Source: Marinobacter gudaonensis (GTDB taxonomy: Bacteria; Pseudomonadota; Gammaproteobacteria; Pseudomonadales; Oleiphilaceae). Taken from it: a DNA stretch of 64,000 nucleotides. The stretch covers positions 682,001 to 746,000 of the forward strand of contig NZ_FOYV01000001.1 of the NCBI RefSeq assembly GCF_900115175.1, given 5' to 3'. Both the position numbers and the translations under genes were made by a program. Shown here in pieces: positions 1 to 10,112 of the stretch (positions are counted from its first letter, which is position 1; the number at the start of each line of letters is the position of its first letter). Under the pieces are notes generated by a model. The model searched no databases and was not told the origin of the DNA. It worked only from the letters and a program-made list of their open reading frames with translations.

Positions 1-611
1 GGGCTCATATCGACAAGAAACTTTACAGCCAACTGACTGCGCTCGGGTTTCGTCGCAGCGGTTCCCACTATTACCGGCCCCACTGCGAACAGTGCGACGC
101 CTGTATTCCGGTACGCCTGAAAGTAGACGATTTCAAATCCGACCGCAGCCAGCGCCGGGTGTTGAAAAAGAATGCCGATCTGCAGTGCAGACTGGTGCCG
201 GCGGTGTTTGCAGAACGCTACTACCAGCTTTACGCTCGCTATATCGAGGAGCGCCATCAGGACGGCGACATGTACCCACCCTCAAGGGAACAATTCACGT
301 CGTTTCTGGTGGAGGGCGCCACCGATTCCTGTTTCCTTGAAATTCACCTGGACAACCGGCTGGTAGGCCTCGCGGCGGTGGATCTGCTGGACGACGGGCT
401 CTCGGCCATCTACACCGTGTTTGATCCGGATATGGAAGACCGAAGCCTGGGTACCTACGCGATTCTCTGGCAGATAGAGGAAGCCAAACGACGAGGCCTG
501 CCTCACCTCTACCTCGGCTATTGGATCAAGCAGTGCCGGAAGATGAACTACAAAACCCGCTTCCGGCCAATCCAGGCCCTTCACGACGGCCACTGGCGCG
601 AGCTGGTTTAA
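1..611 (+). CDS. bpt: Aspartate/glutamate leucyltransferase, 3' part
   Basis: This enzyme transfers leucine from Leu-tRNA to proteins with N-terminal Asp or Glu, creating a primary N-degron for ClpS/ClpAP. The start lies outside the window; the first complete codon is at position 3 and about 202 residues remain, most of the usual ~235. The segment CEQCDACIPVR, near residue 30 of the visible part, is the hallmark cysteine-rich block of the Ate/Bpt family. The C-terminal half carries the GNAT-like fold typical of the family (YLGYWIKQC and KMNYKTRFRP are visible). It lies 109 bp upstream of infA, with clpA and clpS beyond, a gene order common in pseudomonads. Assignment to Bpt rather than eukaryote-type Ate rests on bacterial context. 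Confidence 0.93.
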   Translation, partial: AHIDKKLYSQLTALGFRRSGSHYYRPHCEQCDACIPVRLKVDDFKSDRSQRRVLKKNADLQCRLVPAVFAERYYQLYARYIEERHQDGDMYPPSREQFTSFLVEGATDSCFLEIHLDNRLVGLAAVDLLDDGLSAIYTVFDPDMEDRSLGTYAILWQIEEAKRRGLPHLYLGYWIKQCRKMNYKTRFRPIQALHDGHWRELV

Positions 612-642
612 CGTTCCGGTTCACACCGCGCCCTCCCTGACT

Positions 643-671
643 TTGCCAAACGCGGACAAATCAGGCAGAAT
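643..671 (+). promoter_or_regulatory. Possible sigma70 promoter of infA
   Basis: TTGCCA (643-648) and CAGAAT (666-671) are separated by 17 bp and lie about 50 bp before the infA start. An AT-rich run (TTTAAAAT near 680) follows. The match is moderate and was found by eye only; infA may also be read through from bpt. Confidence 0.3.
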
Positions 672-720
672 TGCGCAATTTAAAATCACGAGAAGCATTT
701 CCAAGCGAGGTTTCTACTGA

Positions 721-939
721 ATGGCGAAATCAGATGTCATTGAAATGGAAGGCGTTATTATCGATACGCTTCCAAACACCATGTTCCGGGTTGAGCTGAG
801 CAACGGCCATGTTGTAACCGCTCATATCTCCGGCAAGATGCGCAAGAACTATATCCGCATCCTGACCGGCGACAAGGTCAAGGTTGAGCTGACTCCCTAC
901 GACCTGAGCAAGGGCCGCATTGTGTACCGCGCCCGCTAA
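721..939 (+). CDS. infA: Translation initiation factor IF-1
   Basis: IF-1 is a 72-residue S1-like OB-fold protein that binds the 30S A site during initiation. The full length matches the family exactly, and the sequence starts [13 protein letters not shown] and ends KGRIVYRAR, both highly conserved. A GAGG-type Shine-Dalgarno (CGAGG near 706-710) precedes the ATG. It is followed by two strong intrinsic terminators and converges on clpA. Confidence 0.98.
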   Translation: MAKSDVIEMEGVIIDTLPNTMFRVELSNGHVVTAHISGKMRKNYIRILTGDKVKVELTPYDLSKGRIVYRAR

Positions 940-955
940 GCCGCCAAGACATCTG

Positions 956-979
956 AAAAGGCCCCTCCGGGGCTTTTTT
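956..979 (+). terminator. Rho-independent terminator of infA
   Basis: GCCCC (961-965) pairs with GGGGC (969-973) around a TCC loop; an A-rich stretch precedes it and six T follow. It lies 17 bp after the infA stop. Confidence 0.85.
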
Positions 980-986
980 GTTGGCC

Positions 987-1024
987 AAAAAAAACCGCTG
1001 CCGGCAAGCCGGACAGCGGTTTTT
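987..1024. terminator. Bidirectional terminator between infA and clpA
   Basis: CCGCTG-CCGGC (995-1005) pairs with GCCGG-A-CAGCGG (1008-1019), with one bulged A. Eight A (987-994) precede it and TTTTTGTTTT follows, so it can end transcripts from either side. For the minus strand it sits about 30 bp after the clpA stop. Confidence 0.85.
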
Positions 1025-1049
1025 GTTTTCGACACATCGGCCGAAGGCG

Positions 1050-3320
1050 TCAGACCGCCTCGGCTGGCTCGTCCTCGTACTCGAACACCAGCTCGTCTTC
1101 GCGCAGGTGGATGTAGACATCCCCACCCTTCTCGGACAGTCGCCCGAACAGGATCTGCTCGGCCAGAGGCCGCTTGATCTTGTCCTGGATGAGCCGGGAC
1201 ATCGGCCGGGCACCCATGGTGACATCGTAGCCCTTCTCTGCCAGCCAGGCCTTGGCGGCATCGTCCACATGCAGAACCACATGCTTCTCGTCCAGCTGAG
1301 CCTGCAGCTCGGTGAGGAACTTGTCCACCACGTGAGTGATGGTGTCCTTCTGCAGATCGCCGAACTGGATGATACCGTCCAGACGATTGCGGAACTCCGG
1401 CGTAAAGGTCTTGCTGATGATCTCCATACCGTCGGTGCTGTGGTCCTGCTCGCTGAAACCAATGGAACGACGGGCCATGCTCTCGGCACCGGCGTTGGTG
1501 GTCATCACCAGGATCACATGGCGGAAATCTGCCTTGCGGCCATTGTTGTCGGTCAGCGTGCCGTGATCCATAACCTGCAGCAGCAGGTTGAAGACCTCAG
1601 GGTGCGCCTTCTCGATCTCATCCAGCAGCAGCACACAGTGCGGGTGCTTGTTGACCGCCTCGGTCAGCAGGCCGCCCTGGTCGTAGCCCACATAGCCCGG
1701 AGGCGCACCAATGAGCCGTGACACGGTGTGCCGTTCCATGTACTCGGACATGTCGAAACGTACCAGCTCGATGCCCAGCACCTTGGCCAACTGCTTGGTC
1801 ACCTCGGTCTTGCCGACACCGGTCGGACCGGCAAACAGGAACGCGCCTTCGGGTTTCTCCGGCGCCTTCAGGCCGGCACGGGCCAGCTTGATGGCCGTGG
1901 ACAGGGACTCGATGGCCGGATCCTGGCCGAACACCACCATCTTGAGATCCCGCTCCAGGTTCCGCAGCAGGTCCTTGTCGCTGGTGGACACGTTCTTCGG
2001 CGGAATCCGGGCGATATTCGCCACCACATCCTCGATGTCCGTCACGTCGATGGTCTTGCGCCGCTTGTTCTCCGGCTGCAGGCGCTGGCGCGCGCCGGCC
2101 TCATCGATAACATCAATGGCTTTGTCCGGCAGGTGGCGGTCGGTGATGTACCGGTCCGCCAGTTCCGCCGCCACTCTCAGGGCCTTGTCGGTGTACTTGA
2201 GATCATGGTGCTTCTCGAAGCTGGGCTTTAGGCCCTTGAGGATCTGGTAGGTGTCCTCAACGCTCGGCTCATTCACATCGATCTTCTGGAAACGACGCGC
2301 CAGGGCGCTGTCTTTCTCGAAGATGCCGCGAAACTCCTGGAAAGTGGTGGAGCCAATGCACCGGATCTCGCCGGAACTGAGCATCGGCTTGAGCAGGTTG
2401 GATGCGTCCATCACGCCGCCCGAAGCCGATCCCGCACCAATGATGGTGTGGATTTCATCGATGAACAGGATTGCGTGGTTCTCTTTCTTGAGCTCAGCGA
2501 GAAGGCCCTTGAGCCGTTTCTCGAAATCACCGCGGTACTTGGTACCGGCCAGCAGTGCGCCCAGGTCCAGCGAATAGACCACCGCGTCGGAAATAATCTC
2601 GGGTACCTGGCCATCGACAATCCGCTTGGCAAGGCCCTCGGCGATGGCGGTTTTACCAACACCGGCCTCGCCCACCAGCAGAGGGTTGTTCTTGCGTCGG
2701 CGCACCAGAATCTGCACCACCCGTTCAACCTCGTGCTCCCGGCCAATCAGGGGATCTATCCGTCCCTGCCGGGCCTGCTCATTGAGGTTGGTGGCGTAAC
2801 TTTCCAGCGGCCGGGACTGGCCACCCTCTTCTCCGGCTTCCTCGTGAGACGCCTGCTCGTGACTTTCAGGATCTTCGGCGCCCTGCACCCTGGAAATGCC
2901 GTGGGACACAAAGTTGACCACGTCGATCCGGGCAATACTCTGCTTTTTCAGCACGTAGACAGCCTGGCTCTCCTGCTCGCTGAAGATGGCGACAAGCACA
3001 TTGGCGCCGGTCACCTCTTTCTTGCCGGAGGACTGTACATGGAATACCGCGCGTTGCAGCACCCTCTGGAACCCCAGGGTCGGCTGGGTCTCCCGCTCGC
3101 TGTCATTGCTCGGAATCAGCGGTGTTGTGGAATCGACGAACTCGACCAGCTCTTCCTGAAGTCTCTTGAGATCTGCACCACAGGCTTTCAGGACGCCCAC
3201 CGCCGATTCGTTATCCAGCAGGGCCAGCAACAAATGCTCCACAGTCATGAACTCATGACGCTTGTCCCGGGCATTCTTGAAGGCCGTGTTCAGCGTAATT
3301 TCTAGATCTTTGCTCAGCAT
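1050..3320 (-). CDS. clpA: ATP-dependent Clp protease ATPase subunit ClpA
   Basis: ClpA is the AAA+ unfoldase that feeds substrates into ClpP, with ClpS as N-degron adaptor. The order is N-domain (starting [14 protein letters not shown], residues 1-140), first AAA+ module (Walker [10 protein letters not shown] near 210), second AAA+ module (GPTGVGKTE near 490) and D2-small domain. An IGF loop (RRSIGFSEQ), used to dock on ClpP, is present. The reading frame is open to a methionine at 3332, but MLSKDLE at 3320 matches the conserved family start, giving 756 residues. It lies 18 bp after clpS and is probably cotranscribed with it. ClpP is not in this window. Confidence 0.97.
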   Translation of the reverse strand: MLSKDLEITLNTAFKNARDKRHEFMTVEHLLLALLDNESAVGVLKACGADLKRLQEELVEFVDSTTPLIPSNDSERETQPTLGFQRVLQRAVFHVQSSGKKEVTGANVLVAIFSEQESQAVYVLKKQSIARIDVVNFVSHGISRVQGAEDPESHEQASHEEAGEEGGQSRPLESYATNLNEQARQGRIDPLIGREHEVERVVQILVRRRKNNPLLVGEAGVGKTAIAEGLAKRIVDGQVPEIISDAVVYSLDLGALLAGTKYRGDFEKRLKGLLAELKKENHAILFIDEIHTIIGAGSASGGVMDASNLLKPMLSSGEIRCIGSTTFQEFRGIFEKDSALARRFQKIDVNEPSVEDTYQILKGLKPSFEKHHDLKYTDKALRVAAELADRYITDRHLPDKAIDVIDEAGARQRLQPENKRRKTIDVTDIEDVVANIARIPPKNVSTSDKDLLRNLERDLKMVVFGQDPAIESLSTAIKLARAGLKAPEKPEGAFLFAGPTGVGKTEVTKQLAKVLGIELVRFDMSEYMERHTVSRLIGAPPGYVGYDQGGLLTEAVNKHPHCVLLLDEIEKAHPEVFNLLLQVMDHGTLTDNNGRKADFRHVILVMTTNAGAESMARRSIGFSEQDHSTDGMEIISKTFTPEFRNRLDGIIQFGDLQKDTITHVVDKFLTELQAQLDEKHVVLHVDDAAKAWLAEKGYDVTMGARPMSRLIQDKIKRPLAEQILFGRLSEKGGDVYIHLREDELVFEYEDEPAEAV

Positions 3321-3338
3321 GGGCCACCCCAACGTCTG

Positions 3339-3701
3339 TCAGTCCGCACGTTCAATCTCGCAAAGGAGCGGATGTTCGCATTCCGAGGAATACTGGTTCA
3401 CCTGTGCCGCCTTTGTTTCCGCGATGTCCCGGGTATAAACCCCGCATACAGCCTTTCCCTGTGTATGGACGAGCAGCATCACCTGCGTCGCCTTTTCTTC
3501 GTTCATTCCGAAGAATTTCATCAACACATCCACCACAAAATCCATGGGCGTGTAGTCATCGTTCAGTAGCACCACCCGGTAGCGCGCAGGGCGCTTGAGA
3601 GCAGGCTTCTCGGGAGCAACACTGAGGTCATCCTGTCGCCCCGGTTGTTCGTCCTCCCCCTGATTGAATATTAGTAGAGAATTTTCGATAGTTCGCATCA
3701 T
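3339..3701 (-). CDS. clpS: ClpS adaptor for N-degron substrates
   Basis: ClpS binds destabilising N-terminal residues and delivers the protein to the ClpA N-domain. The 120-residue protein has an acidic disordered N-terminus (1-30) and a core with [19 protein letters not shown], where the NDDYTPM stretch forms the substrate-binding pocket. [13 protein letters not shown] is the usual C-terminal motif. It is the first gene of clpS-clpA, divergent from cspD. An alternative start one residue later (Met2) is possible. Confidence 0.96.
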   Translation of the reverse strand: MMRTIENSLLIFNQGEDEQPGRQDDLSVAPEKPALKRPARYRVVLLNDDYTPMDFVVDVLMKFFGMNEEKATQVMLLVHTQGKAVCGVYTRDIAETKAAQVNQYSSECEHPLLCEIERAD

Positions 3702-4023
3702 TCTTTACCGGTTACTCGGTGTCCTTGCCTAAATGTGGTTGTCAGGTCCCGGGTTTTCAAGCGAAGTCGCTCACCCGGCGTGCACTATTTATCAATACGA
3801 GCATGATACCGTTTCCGGACCGCGTTCAACCACACATTCCGGGTGCAGAAACTATTGACTCGGTGCAGTGATTGGCCGAAAGTAAAGTTGCATTGTAAAA
3901 TAATGTAAATCCATGCAAGGCTTCTGTAACAGATCCAGCGAACAGGACTCGGACCGCCGGTGCGACGGCCGATAGGCAAACACCAACAAGAAGAAAGACA
4001 GCAAAAGAACAGGGGAGTTCATC
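3702..4023. other. 322-bp divergent promoter region clpS/cspD
   Basis: This is the only gene-free stretch longer than 300 bp. It contains no convincing ORF or RNA gene. The 3850-3910 part is AT-rich and holds the candidate cspD promoter. The 3980-4015 part is very A-rich and purine-rich (AACAAGAAGAAAGACAGC...), a long leader typical of cold-shock-type genes, and ends in GGGGAG six bases before the cspD ATG. The promoter for clpS presumably lies near 3790-3830 on the minus strand, but I cannot pick one hexamer pair with confidence. Confidence 0.6.
3872..3901 (+). promoter_or_regulatory. Candidate cspD promoter
   Basis: TTGGCC (3872-3877) and TAAAAT (3896-3901) are 18 bp apart. This would give a leader of about 115 nt before the cspD ATG at 4024, similar in scale to other long csp leaders. 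Found by eye. Confidence 0.35.
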
Positions 4024-4329
4024 ATGCCAAGAGGCAAGGTCAAGTGGTTCAACAATGCCAAAGGGTACGGATTCATCATCGAAGATGGCTGCAGTGATGA
4101 TCTGTTTGCACATTTTTCGTCAGTTCAGATGGACGGCTACAAGACCCTGAAAGCCGGCCAGGCCGTTACCTTCGACAAAAAGCCCAGTGACAAGGGCATT
4201 CATGCGGTCAACATTGTCCCGGACGAGCAACCCGTGAAGAAAGCGCCGTCGGGTGACGACACCGCCACCAAGTCGGCAGATCAGGCCTCAGACCGGGACG
4301 GCTATCCGCCCCGCGCCGTAAACGCCTGA
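4024..4329 (+). CDS. cspD: Cold-shock-like protein CspD
   Basis: This is a cold-shock domain protein that binds single-stranded DNA or RNA; E. coli CspD inhibits replication in stationary phase and is degraded by Lon. Residues 1-66 form the five-stranded CSD with RNP1 (KGYGFI) and RNP2 (DLFAHFSSV). The start MPRGKVKWFNNAKGYGF is family-typical. A charged, low-complexity tail of about 35 residues extends beyond the ~70-residue core, as in pseudomonad CspD. Placement beside clpS-clpA, as in E. coli and Pseudomonas, supports CspD over CspA. Confidence 0.92.
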   Translation: MPRGKVKWFNNAKGYGFIIEDGCSDDLFAHFSSVQMDGYKTLKAGQAVTFDKKPSDKGIHAVNIVPDEQPVKKAPSGDDTATKSADQASDRDGYPPRAVNA

Positions 4330-4355
4330 ACCCGGCTGAACGATCGTTTTCCCGC

Positions 4356-4387
4356 CCCACCGGCCCCACCGGTGGGCCTGGTCTTTT
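4356..4387 (+). terminator. Probable terminator of cspD
   Basis: CCCACCGG (4356-4363) and CCGGTGGG (4369-4376) form an 8-bp perfect stem with a five-base CCCCA loop, followed by CCTGGTCTTTTC. The T tract is short and displaced, so strength is uncertain. Confidence 0.5.
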
Positions 4388-4482
4388 CTGTGCCAGAAAC
4401 CGCTCTCCCTTTGCGCACGCACCACATTGCAGTACCCTTCGCCAGATGACGATACGGCAACCTCTCTGAAACACGACCCAAC

Positions 4483-5100
4483 ATGGCAGAACTGGTTCTA
4501 TTCAACAAACCCTTTCAAGTGCTCAGCCAGTTCACCGACCGGAGCGAGGACGGTGAGAAAGCCCGAGCCACCCTCAGCGATTATCTGGACATCCCCGGAA
4601 TCTACCCCGCCGGCCGACTGGATTACGATTCTGAGGGATTGCTCCTGCTGACCTCCGAGGGGGCGTTGCAACACCGAATTGCCTCCCCGGCGCTGAAGAT
4701 GGCAAAAACCTACTGGGTCCAGGTTGAAGGCGAGATTACCGACCACGCGTTAACCCAGCTTGCGCAGGGCGTGCCCCTCAAGGACGGGGTTACCCGACCG
4801 GCCAAGGTGAAAAGAATCCCTGAGCCTGCAGTCTGGCCCCGGGTACCACCTGTGCGTTTCCGGGAATCGGTGCCGGAGAGCTGGATTGAACTGACCATCA
4901 CGGAAGGCAGGAACCGTCAGGTGCGGCGCATGACGGCGGCGGTGGGGTTTCCCACTCTGAGACTGATCCGCTATCGCATTGGTGACTGGTCCCTGGAAGG
5001 GCTGGCCCCCGGGGACTTCAGAACGGTCACGGTCAACCTGCCCTCACCTGCCAGAAACAGACCCCGCCCTGGGGCACGAACCGGGAGAAAACGATCATGA
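4483..5100 (+). CDS. rluE: 23S rRNA pseudouridine(2457) synthase
   Basis: RluE isomerises U2457 of 23S rRNA. The catalytic motif GRLDYDSEGLLLL (Asp near residue 46) identifies the RsuA/RluB/E/F family. LFNKP at the N-terminus, and GRNRQVRRMTAAVGFPTLRL with the following RYRIGD near residues 146-172, match RluE specifically. There is no S4 domain, as expected for RluE. The Arg-rich tail (RNRPRPGARTGRKRS) is unusual and may aid RNA binding. The stop overlaps the nudJ start by 4 bp (ATGA), so the two are translationally coupled. Confidence 0.93.
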   Translation: MAELVLFNKPFQVLSQFTDRSEDGEKARATLSDYLDIPGIYPAGRLDYDSEGLLLLTSEGALQHRIASPALKMAKTYWVQVEGEITDHALTQLAQGVPLKDGVTRPAKVKRIPEPAVWPRVPPVRFRESVPESWIELTITEGRNRQVRRMTAAVGFPTLRLIRYRIGDWSLEGLAPGDFRTVTVNLPSPARNRPRPGARTGRKRS

Positions 5101-5555
5101 CCTGGACACCCCATGCCACCGTTGCCGTGGTGGTTGAAGACGAATCCGGGCGATTCCTTATGGTGGAGGAACGAAGTAACGGGCGAGTTGTCTACAATCA
5201 GCCGGCGGGCCACATTGAGGAAGACGAAGCCATTCTCGATGCCGTGCGTCGGGAAACCCTCGAGGAAACCGGGTGGCGCGTGGAGCCGGCCCATTTTCTG
5301 GGAATCTACACCTACAAGGCGCCGGCCAACGGGGTGACCTACTACCGGTTCTGCTACGCGGCCCTCGCCCGGGAGCGCGTTACCGACCGGCTGGACGATG
5401 GCATCATTGCCGCCCACTGGCTGAGTCTCGACGAGATCCGGGCGCTCGGTCGCAAGTTACGCAGCCCTCTGGTGCTTCGCTGCATAGAGGATTACCGAAG
5501 TGGCCGCCGATACCCCCTTGAGGTGGTGGTCGACCGGCAGACGCAGACACCTTAA
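5097..5555 (+). CDS. nudJ: Nudix phosphatase NudJ
   Basis: NudJ hydrolyses nucleotide di- and triphosphates and thiamine-PP precursors. The complete Nudix box is visible at about residues 39-61: G, then E six residues on, then RETLEETGW, fitting GX5EX7REUXEEXGU. Length (152 aa) matches E. coli NudJ (153). It overlaps rluE by 4 bp and lies 68 bp before mnmA, and the order nudJ-mnmA-hflD-purB is conserved in enteric and related bacteria. Confidence 0.93.
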   Translation: MTWTPHATVAVVVEDESGRFLMVEERSNGRVVYNQPAGHIEEDEAILDAVRRETLEETGWRVEPAHFLGIYTYKAPANGVTYYRFCYAALARERVTDRLDDGIIAAHWLSLDEIRALGRKLRSPLVLRCIEDYRSGRRYPLEVVVDRQTQTP

Positions 5556-5558
5556 AAG

Positions 5559-5567
5559 TGCTAGAAT
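5559..5567 (+). promoter_or_regulatory. Extended -10 promoter element before mnmA
   Basis: TGC followed directly by TAGAAT (5562-5567) is an extended -10 sequence 57 bp before the mnmA ATG. No good -35 hexamer is visible, as tolerated by extended -10 promoters. Confidence 0.4.
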
Positions 5568-5623
5568 CCGCCCCTTTCAGAAAGTAGCGACCACGTATTT
5601 ACGCAGAAAGCACCGAAACACTC

Positions 5624-6808
5624 ATGAGCCAGGCATCCGATACAACTTTTGCCACAGATCCTGCCCACACCCGTGTCATCGTCGGTATGTCTGGCGGTGT
5701 GGATTCGTCCGTAGCTGCCTGGCTGCTGAAAGACCAGGGCTATCAGGTCGAAGGCCTGTTCATGAAGAACTGGGACGAGGACGACGGTACCGAGTACTGC
5801 ACCGCCATGACCGACCTGGCTGATGCCCAGGCCGTTGCCGACGCCATCGGCATCAAACTGCATACGGCCAGCTTCGCCGCCGAGTATTGGGACCGGGTGT
5901 TTGAGCATTTCCTGTCGGAATACCAGGCGGGCCGCACGCCGAATCCCGACATTCTGTGCAACAAGGAAGTGAAATTCCGTGCGTTCCTGGATTATGCTGT
6001 AACCCTGGGTGCCGACTTTATTGCTACCGGCCACTATGCCCGCCAGCGGCCCGTACCTGGCGCGCAGGGCAAAGCGCAGCTGCTCAAAGGCCTGGATCCC
6101 AACAAGGACCAGAGCTACTTCCTGCATGCAGTGTCCGGCGACCGCATTGCCCGTACGCTGTTTCCCGTGGGTGAACTTGAAAAACCGGAAGTGCGCCGGA
6201 TTGCCGAGCAGCAGGGCTTCGTCACCCACGACAAAAAGGATTCCACGGGTATCTGCTTTATTGGCGAACGCAAGTTCCGGGACTTTCTCAAACAGTACCT
6301 TCCCGCCCAGCCTGGCGACATTGAAACCCCGGATGGTCGTAAAATCGGCAGGCACCAGGGTCTCATGTACCACACCATCGGACAGCGCCAGGGCCTTGGG
6401 ATTGGTGGCCTGAGCGAATTCGGGGACGACCCCTGGTATGTCGCCGAGAAGGATCTGGAGCGGAATGTGCTGATAGCTGTGCAAGGTAAGCAGCACCCAT
6501 TACTGTTTTCCCGTGGCCTCGTGTCCGGGCCCATTGACTGGGTTGCGGGAGAGCCACCCGCAACGGAATTCCGGTGCAAGGCCAAGACCCGTTACCGCCA
6601 GCCCGACCAGGACTGTCTCGTGACCGTGCTCCACAATGGCGTAAAAGTGGTGTTTGACGACGCCCAGCGGGCGGTCACCCCCGGACAGTCGGTGGTGTTC
6701 TATGAGGGTGAGATATGCCTGGGTGGCGGCGTTATCGAGGAAACCTGGCGAGACGACTCACCGCAACCTGCCCGCCTGACCGACGCTCTCCGGGGTACGC
6801 CCGCATGA
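5624..6808 (+). CDS. mnmA: tRNA-uridine 2-sulfurtransferase MnmA
   Basis: MnmA adds sulfur to U34 of tRNA-Lys, -Glu and -Gln, using ATP and persulfide relayed through the Tus system. The PP-loop SGGVDSSV is near residues 24-31. The catalytic cysteines are in NPDILCNKE (about 110) and STGICFIGE (about 208). The start carries a short extra N-terminal segment ([17 protein letters not shown]), so Met1 is not certain. The stop codon overlaps hflD by 4 bp. A TusA homologue, a possible upstream sulfur donor, is encoded at 24.0 kb. Confidence 0.96.
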   Translation: MSQASDTTFATDPAHTRVIVGMSGGVDSSVAAWLLKDQGYQVEGLFMKNWDEDDGTEYCTAMTDLADAQAVADAIGIKLHTASFAAEYWDRVFEHFLSEYQAGRTPNPDILCNKEVKFRAFLDYAVTLGADFIATGHYARQRPVPGAQGKAQLLKGLDPNKDQSYFLHAVSGDRIARTLFPVGELEKPEVRRIAEQQGFVTHDKKDSTGICFIGERKFRDFLKQYLPAQPGDIETPDGRKIGRHQGLMYHTIGQRQGLGIGGLSEFGDDPWYVAEKDLERNVLIAVQGKQHPLLFSRGLVSGPIDWVAGEPPATEFRCKAKTRYRQPDQDCLVTVLHNGVKVVFDDAQRAVTPGQSVVFYEGEICLGGGVIEETWRDDSPQPARLTDALRGTPA

Positions 6809-7449
6809 GTCGCTCCCTGAAAGATCAGACACTGGCCCTGGCCGGGGTATTCCAGGCAGCCAATCTGGTTCAGCAGATTGCCCACAACGGTCAGTGCAAC
6901 GAAGCGAGCCTCGAAACTTCCCTGCGCTCGTTGTTCGCCACCAACCCGGCCAACACACTGGACGTCTTCGGCGGCGAGCTACGCGACATTCGCGAAGGCC
7001 TGGTGACCCTGTCGTCGGTACTCAGCCAGCAAAGTCGCCAGCAGGACATCGAGGTGCTGCGTTACGCACTCAACCTCATCCACCTGGAGTCCAAGCTGAA
7101 CCGACGTTCGGACATGCTGGATGTGATCGGTAGCCGGATCGACCAGGCCCGGCATACAGCGAACCACTTCGGGTATACCCACCCGAACCTCATCAGCAAT
7201 CTGGGCTCGGTCTATTCGGACACCATCAGCACCTTCCGGATGCGTATTCAGGTCAGCGGCAATCCCTCCATCCTTCAGCGGGAAGAGAACGCTGCCAAGG
7301 TGCGGGCACTGCTTCTCGCAGGCATCCGCTCAGCCGTGCTCTGGCGCCAGACCGGCGGGCGCCGCTGGCAGTTGATCTTCTCCCGGAAAAAGGTGATTAC
7401 CCTGGCCCGTGAGCTGGCCGAGGAAGCGAACAACACGCTGTATCACTGA
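6805..7449 (+). CDS. hflD: High frequency lysogenization protein HflD
   Basis: HflD is a peripheral inner-membrane, mostly helical protein; in E. coli it antagonises lambda CII, and its housekeeping role is unclear. The 214-residue product starts [19 protein letters not shown] and contains [11 protein letters not shown], both typical of the family. The frame is open further upstream inside mnmA, but the ATG at 6805 overlapping the mnmA stop (ATGA) gives the conserved start. It lies between mnmA and purB as in E. coli. Confidence 0.92.
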   Translation: MSRSLKDQTLALAGVFQAANLVQQIAHNGQCNEASLETSLRSLFATNPANTLDVFGGELRDIREGLVTLSSVLSQQSRQQDIEVLRYALNLIHLESKLNRRSDMLDVIGSRIDQARHTANHFGYTHPNLISNLGSVYSDTISTFRMRIQVSGNPSILQREENAAKVRALLLAGIRSAVLWRQTGGRRWQLIFSRKKVITLARELAEEANNTLYH

Positions 7450-7510
7450 CCTATACAGACCCCAGCAACGCTGAATCGACGCCGGTGCTGGTGTATCATA
7501 GCGCTCCTGA

Positions 7511-8920
<1,410 letters not shown>

Positions 8921-8936
8921 TAACCGGAGACGATCC

Positions 8937-10088
8937 ATGGAACTGCTTGGCGGACTCACAGCCACCGAATTTCTGCGGGACTACTGGCAGAAAAAACCGC
9001 TGGTGATCCGGCAGGCCTTTCCCGGCTTCCAGTGCCCGGTCAGCGCCGATGAGCTTGCCGGCCTGGCCTGCGAGGAAGGCGTGGAATCCCGGATCGTGAT
9101 CGAGAATGACCAGGGCAAGCCCTGGCAGCTGCACAACGGCCCCTTCGCCCCGGATCGCTTCAGCGAATTGCCCGAGCAGGACTGGACCCTTCTGGTACAG
9201 GGCCTGGACCACTGGGTACCGGAGATCGCCGATCTGCTGGAGCATTTCCGGTTTGTACCCAACTGGCGGCTGGACGACATCATGGCCAGCTACGCCCCCA
9301 AAGGCGGCAGCGTCGGCCCCCACTACGACCAGTACGACGTCTTCCTGCTGCAGGCCCAGGGCCATCGGCGCTGGACCTTTGGCGGCCACTGTGACCACAC
9401 CTCACCACGGGTGGAAGGCACACCGTTGCGCATCCTGAGCAGTTGGGATGGCGAGGAAACCGTGACCCTGGCACCCGGCGACATGCTGTATCTGCCGCCG
9501 GGCATCGGCCACCACGGTGTAGCGGAAGACGACTGCATCACCCTGTCTATCGGTTTCCGTGCGCCCACCGTGGACGACGTTCTGACGGGCTTTACCGACT
9601 TCCTGTGTAGCCACTCGGATGCGGCTGACCACCTGAACGACCCCGATCTTCAGGTGCAGGATAATCCCGGAACAATCGGACCGGAGGTGGTTTCCCGGCT
9701 GGAAGCGGTCATACGCGAGAAACTCGGCGACCGCCTCCAGCTGGCCCTGTGGTTTGGGCAGTACTCAACAGCCCCCAAGAGCCTGGACATCGTCGTTCCG
9801 GCCGAGGAGCCCGCAGACGCCGGCGATCTTGCCGAGGCCATCCGGGCTGGCGAGCAGATGCGCTGGAACGAGGGCTCGCGCTTTGCCTACTACGAATTCG
9901 ATGCTGAAACGGCACTGTTTGTGGACGGCGAGCAGTTCCTGCTGAGGGGCGATGCCCGCCCTCTGGCGCCCCTGCTCTGCGCTGGCGCGCGCATCGACAT
10001 GGAAGCGTTGGCAGGGTTTGCCGACGACGCCGCGTTGCTCGGGCTTCTGACCACGCTCTACAATCAGGGCTCGGTGTACTTCGAATAG
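8937..10088 (+). CDS. roxA: 50S ribosomal protein L16 arginine hydroxylase RoxA
   Basis: RoxA (YcfD) is a 2-oxoglutarate/Fe(II)-dependent JmjC oxygenase that hydroxylates Arg81 of ribosomal protein L16. The cupin core holds the facial triad start HYDQYD (His and Asp of HxD near residues 125-127), and the distal His lies in GIGHHGVAEDD. The N-terminal ELLGGLTATEFLRDYWQKKP is family-typical. GGAGA eight bases upstream supports the ATG at 8937 rather than one 45 bp earlier inside purB. Length is 383 aa. It is probably cotranscribed with purB and the following GNAT gene. Confidence 0.93.
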   Translation: MELLGGLTATEFLRDYWQKKPLVIRQAFPGFQCPVSADELAGLACEEGVESRIVIENDQGKPWQLHNGPFAPDRFSELPEQDWTLLVQGLDHWVPEIADLLEHFRFVPNWRLDDIMASYAPKGGSVGPHYDQYDVFLLQAQGHRRWTFGGHCDHTSPRVEGTPLRILSSWDGEETVTLAPGDMLYLPPGIGHHGVAEDDCITLSIGFRAPTVDDVLTGFTDFLCSHSDAADHLNDPDLQVQDNPGTIGPEVVSRLEAVIREKLGDRLQLALWFGQYSTAPKSLDIVVPAEEPADAGDLAEAIRAGEQMRWNEGSRFAYYEFDAETALFVDGEQFLLRGDARPLAPLLCAGARIDMEALAGFADDAALLGLLTTLYNQGSVYFE

Positions 10089-10112
10089 AACCGATTCCTG
10101 TCAGGCTGCACC

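Noticed and set aside
978..1721. 247-aa plus-strand ORF antisense to clpA
   Set aside because: It lies opposite clear ClpA coding sequence with no Shine-Dalgarno or known motif; an open antisense frame is expected in GC-rich DNA.
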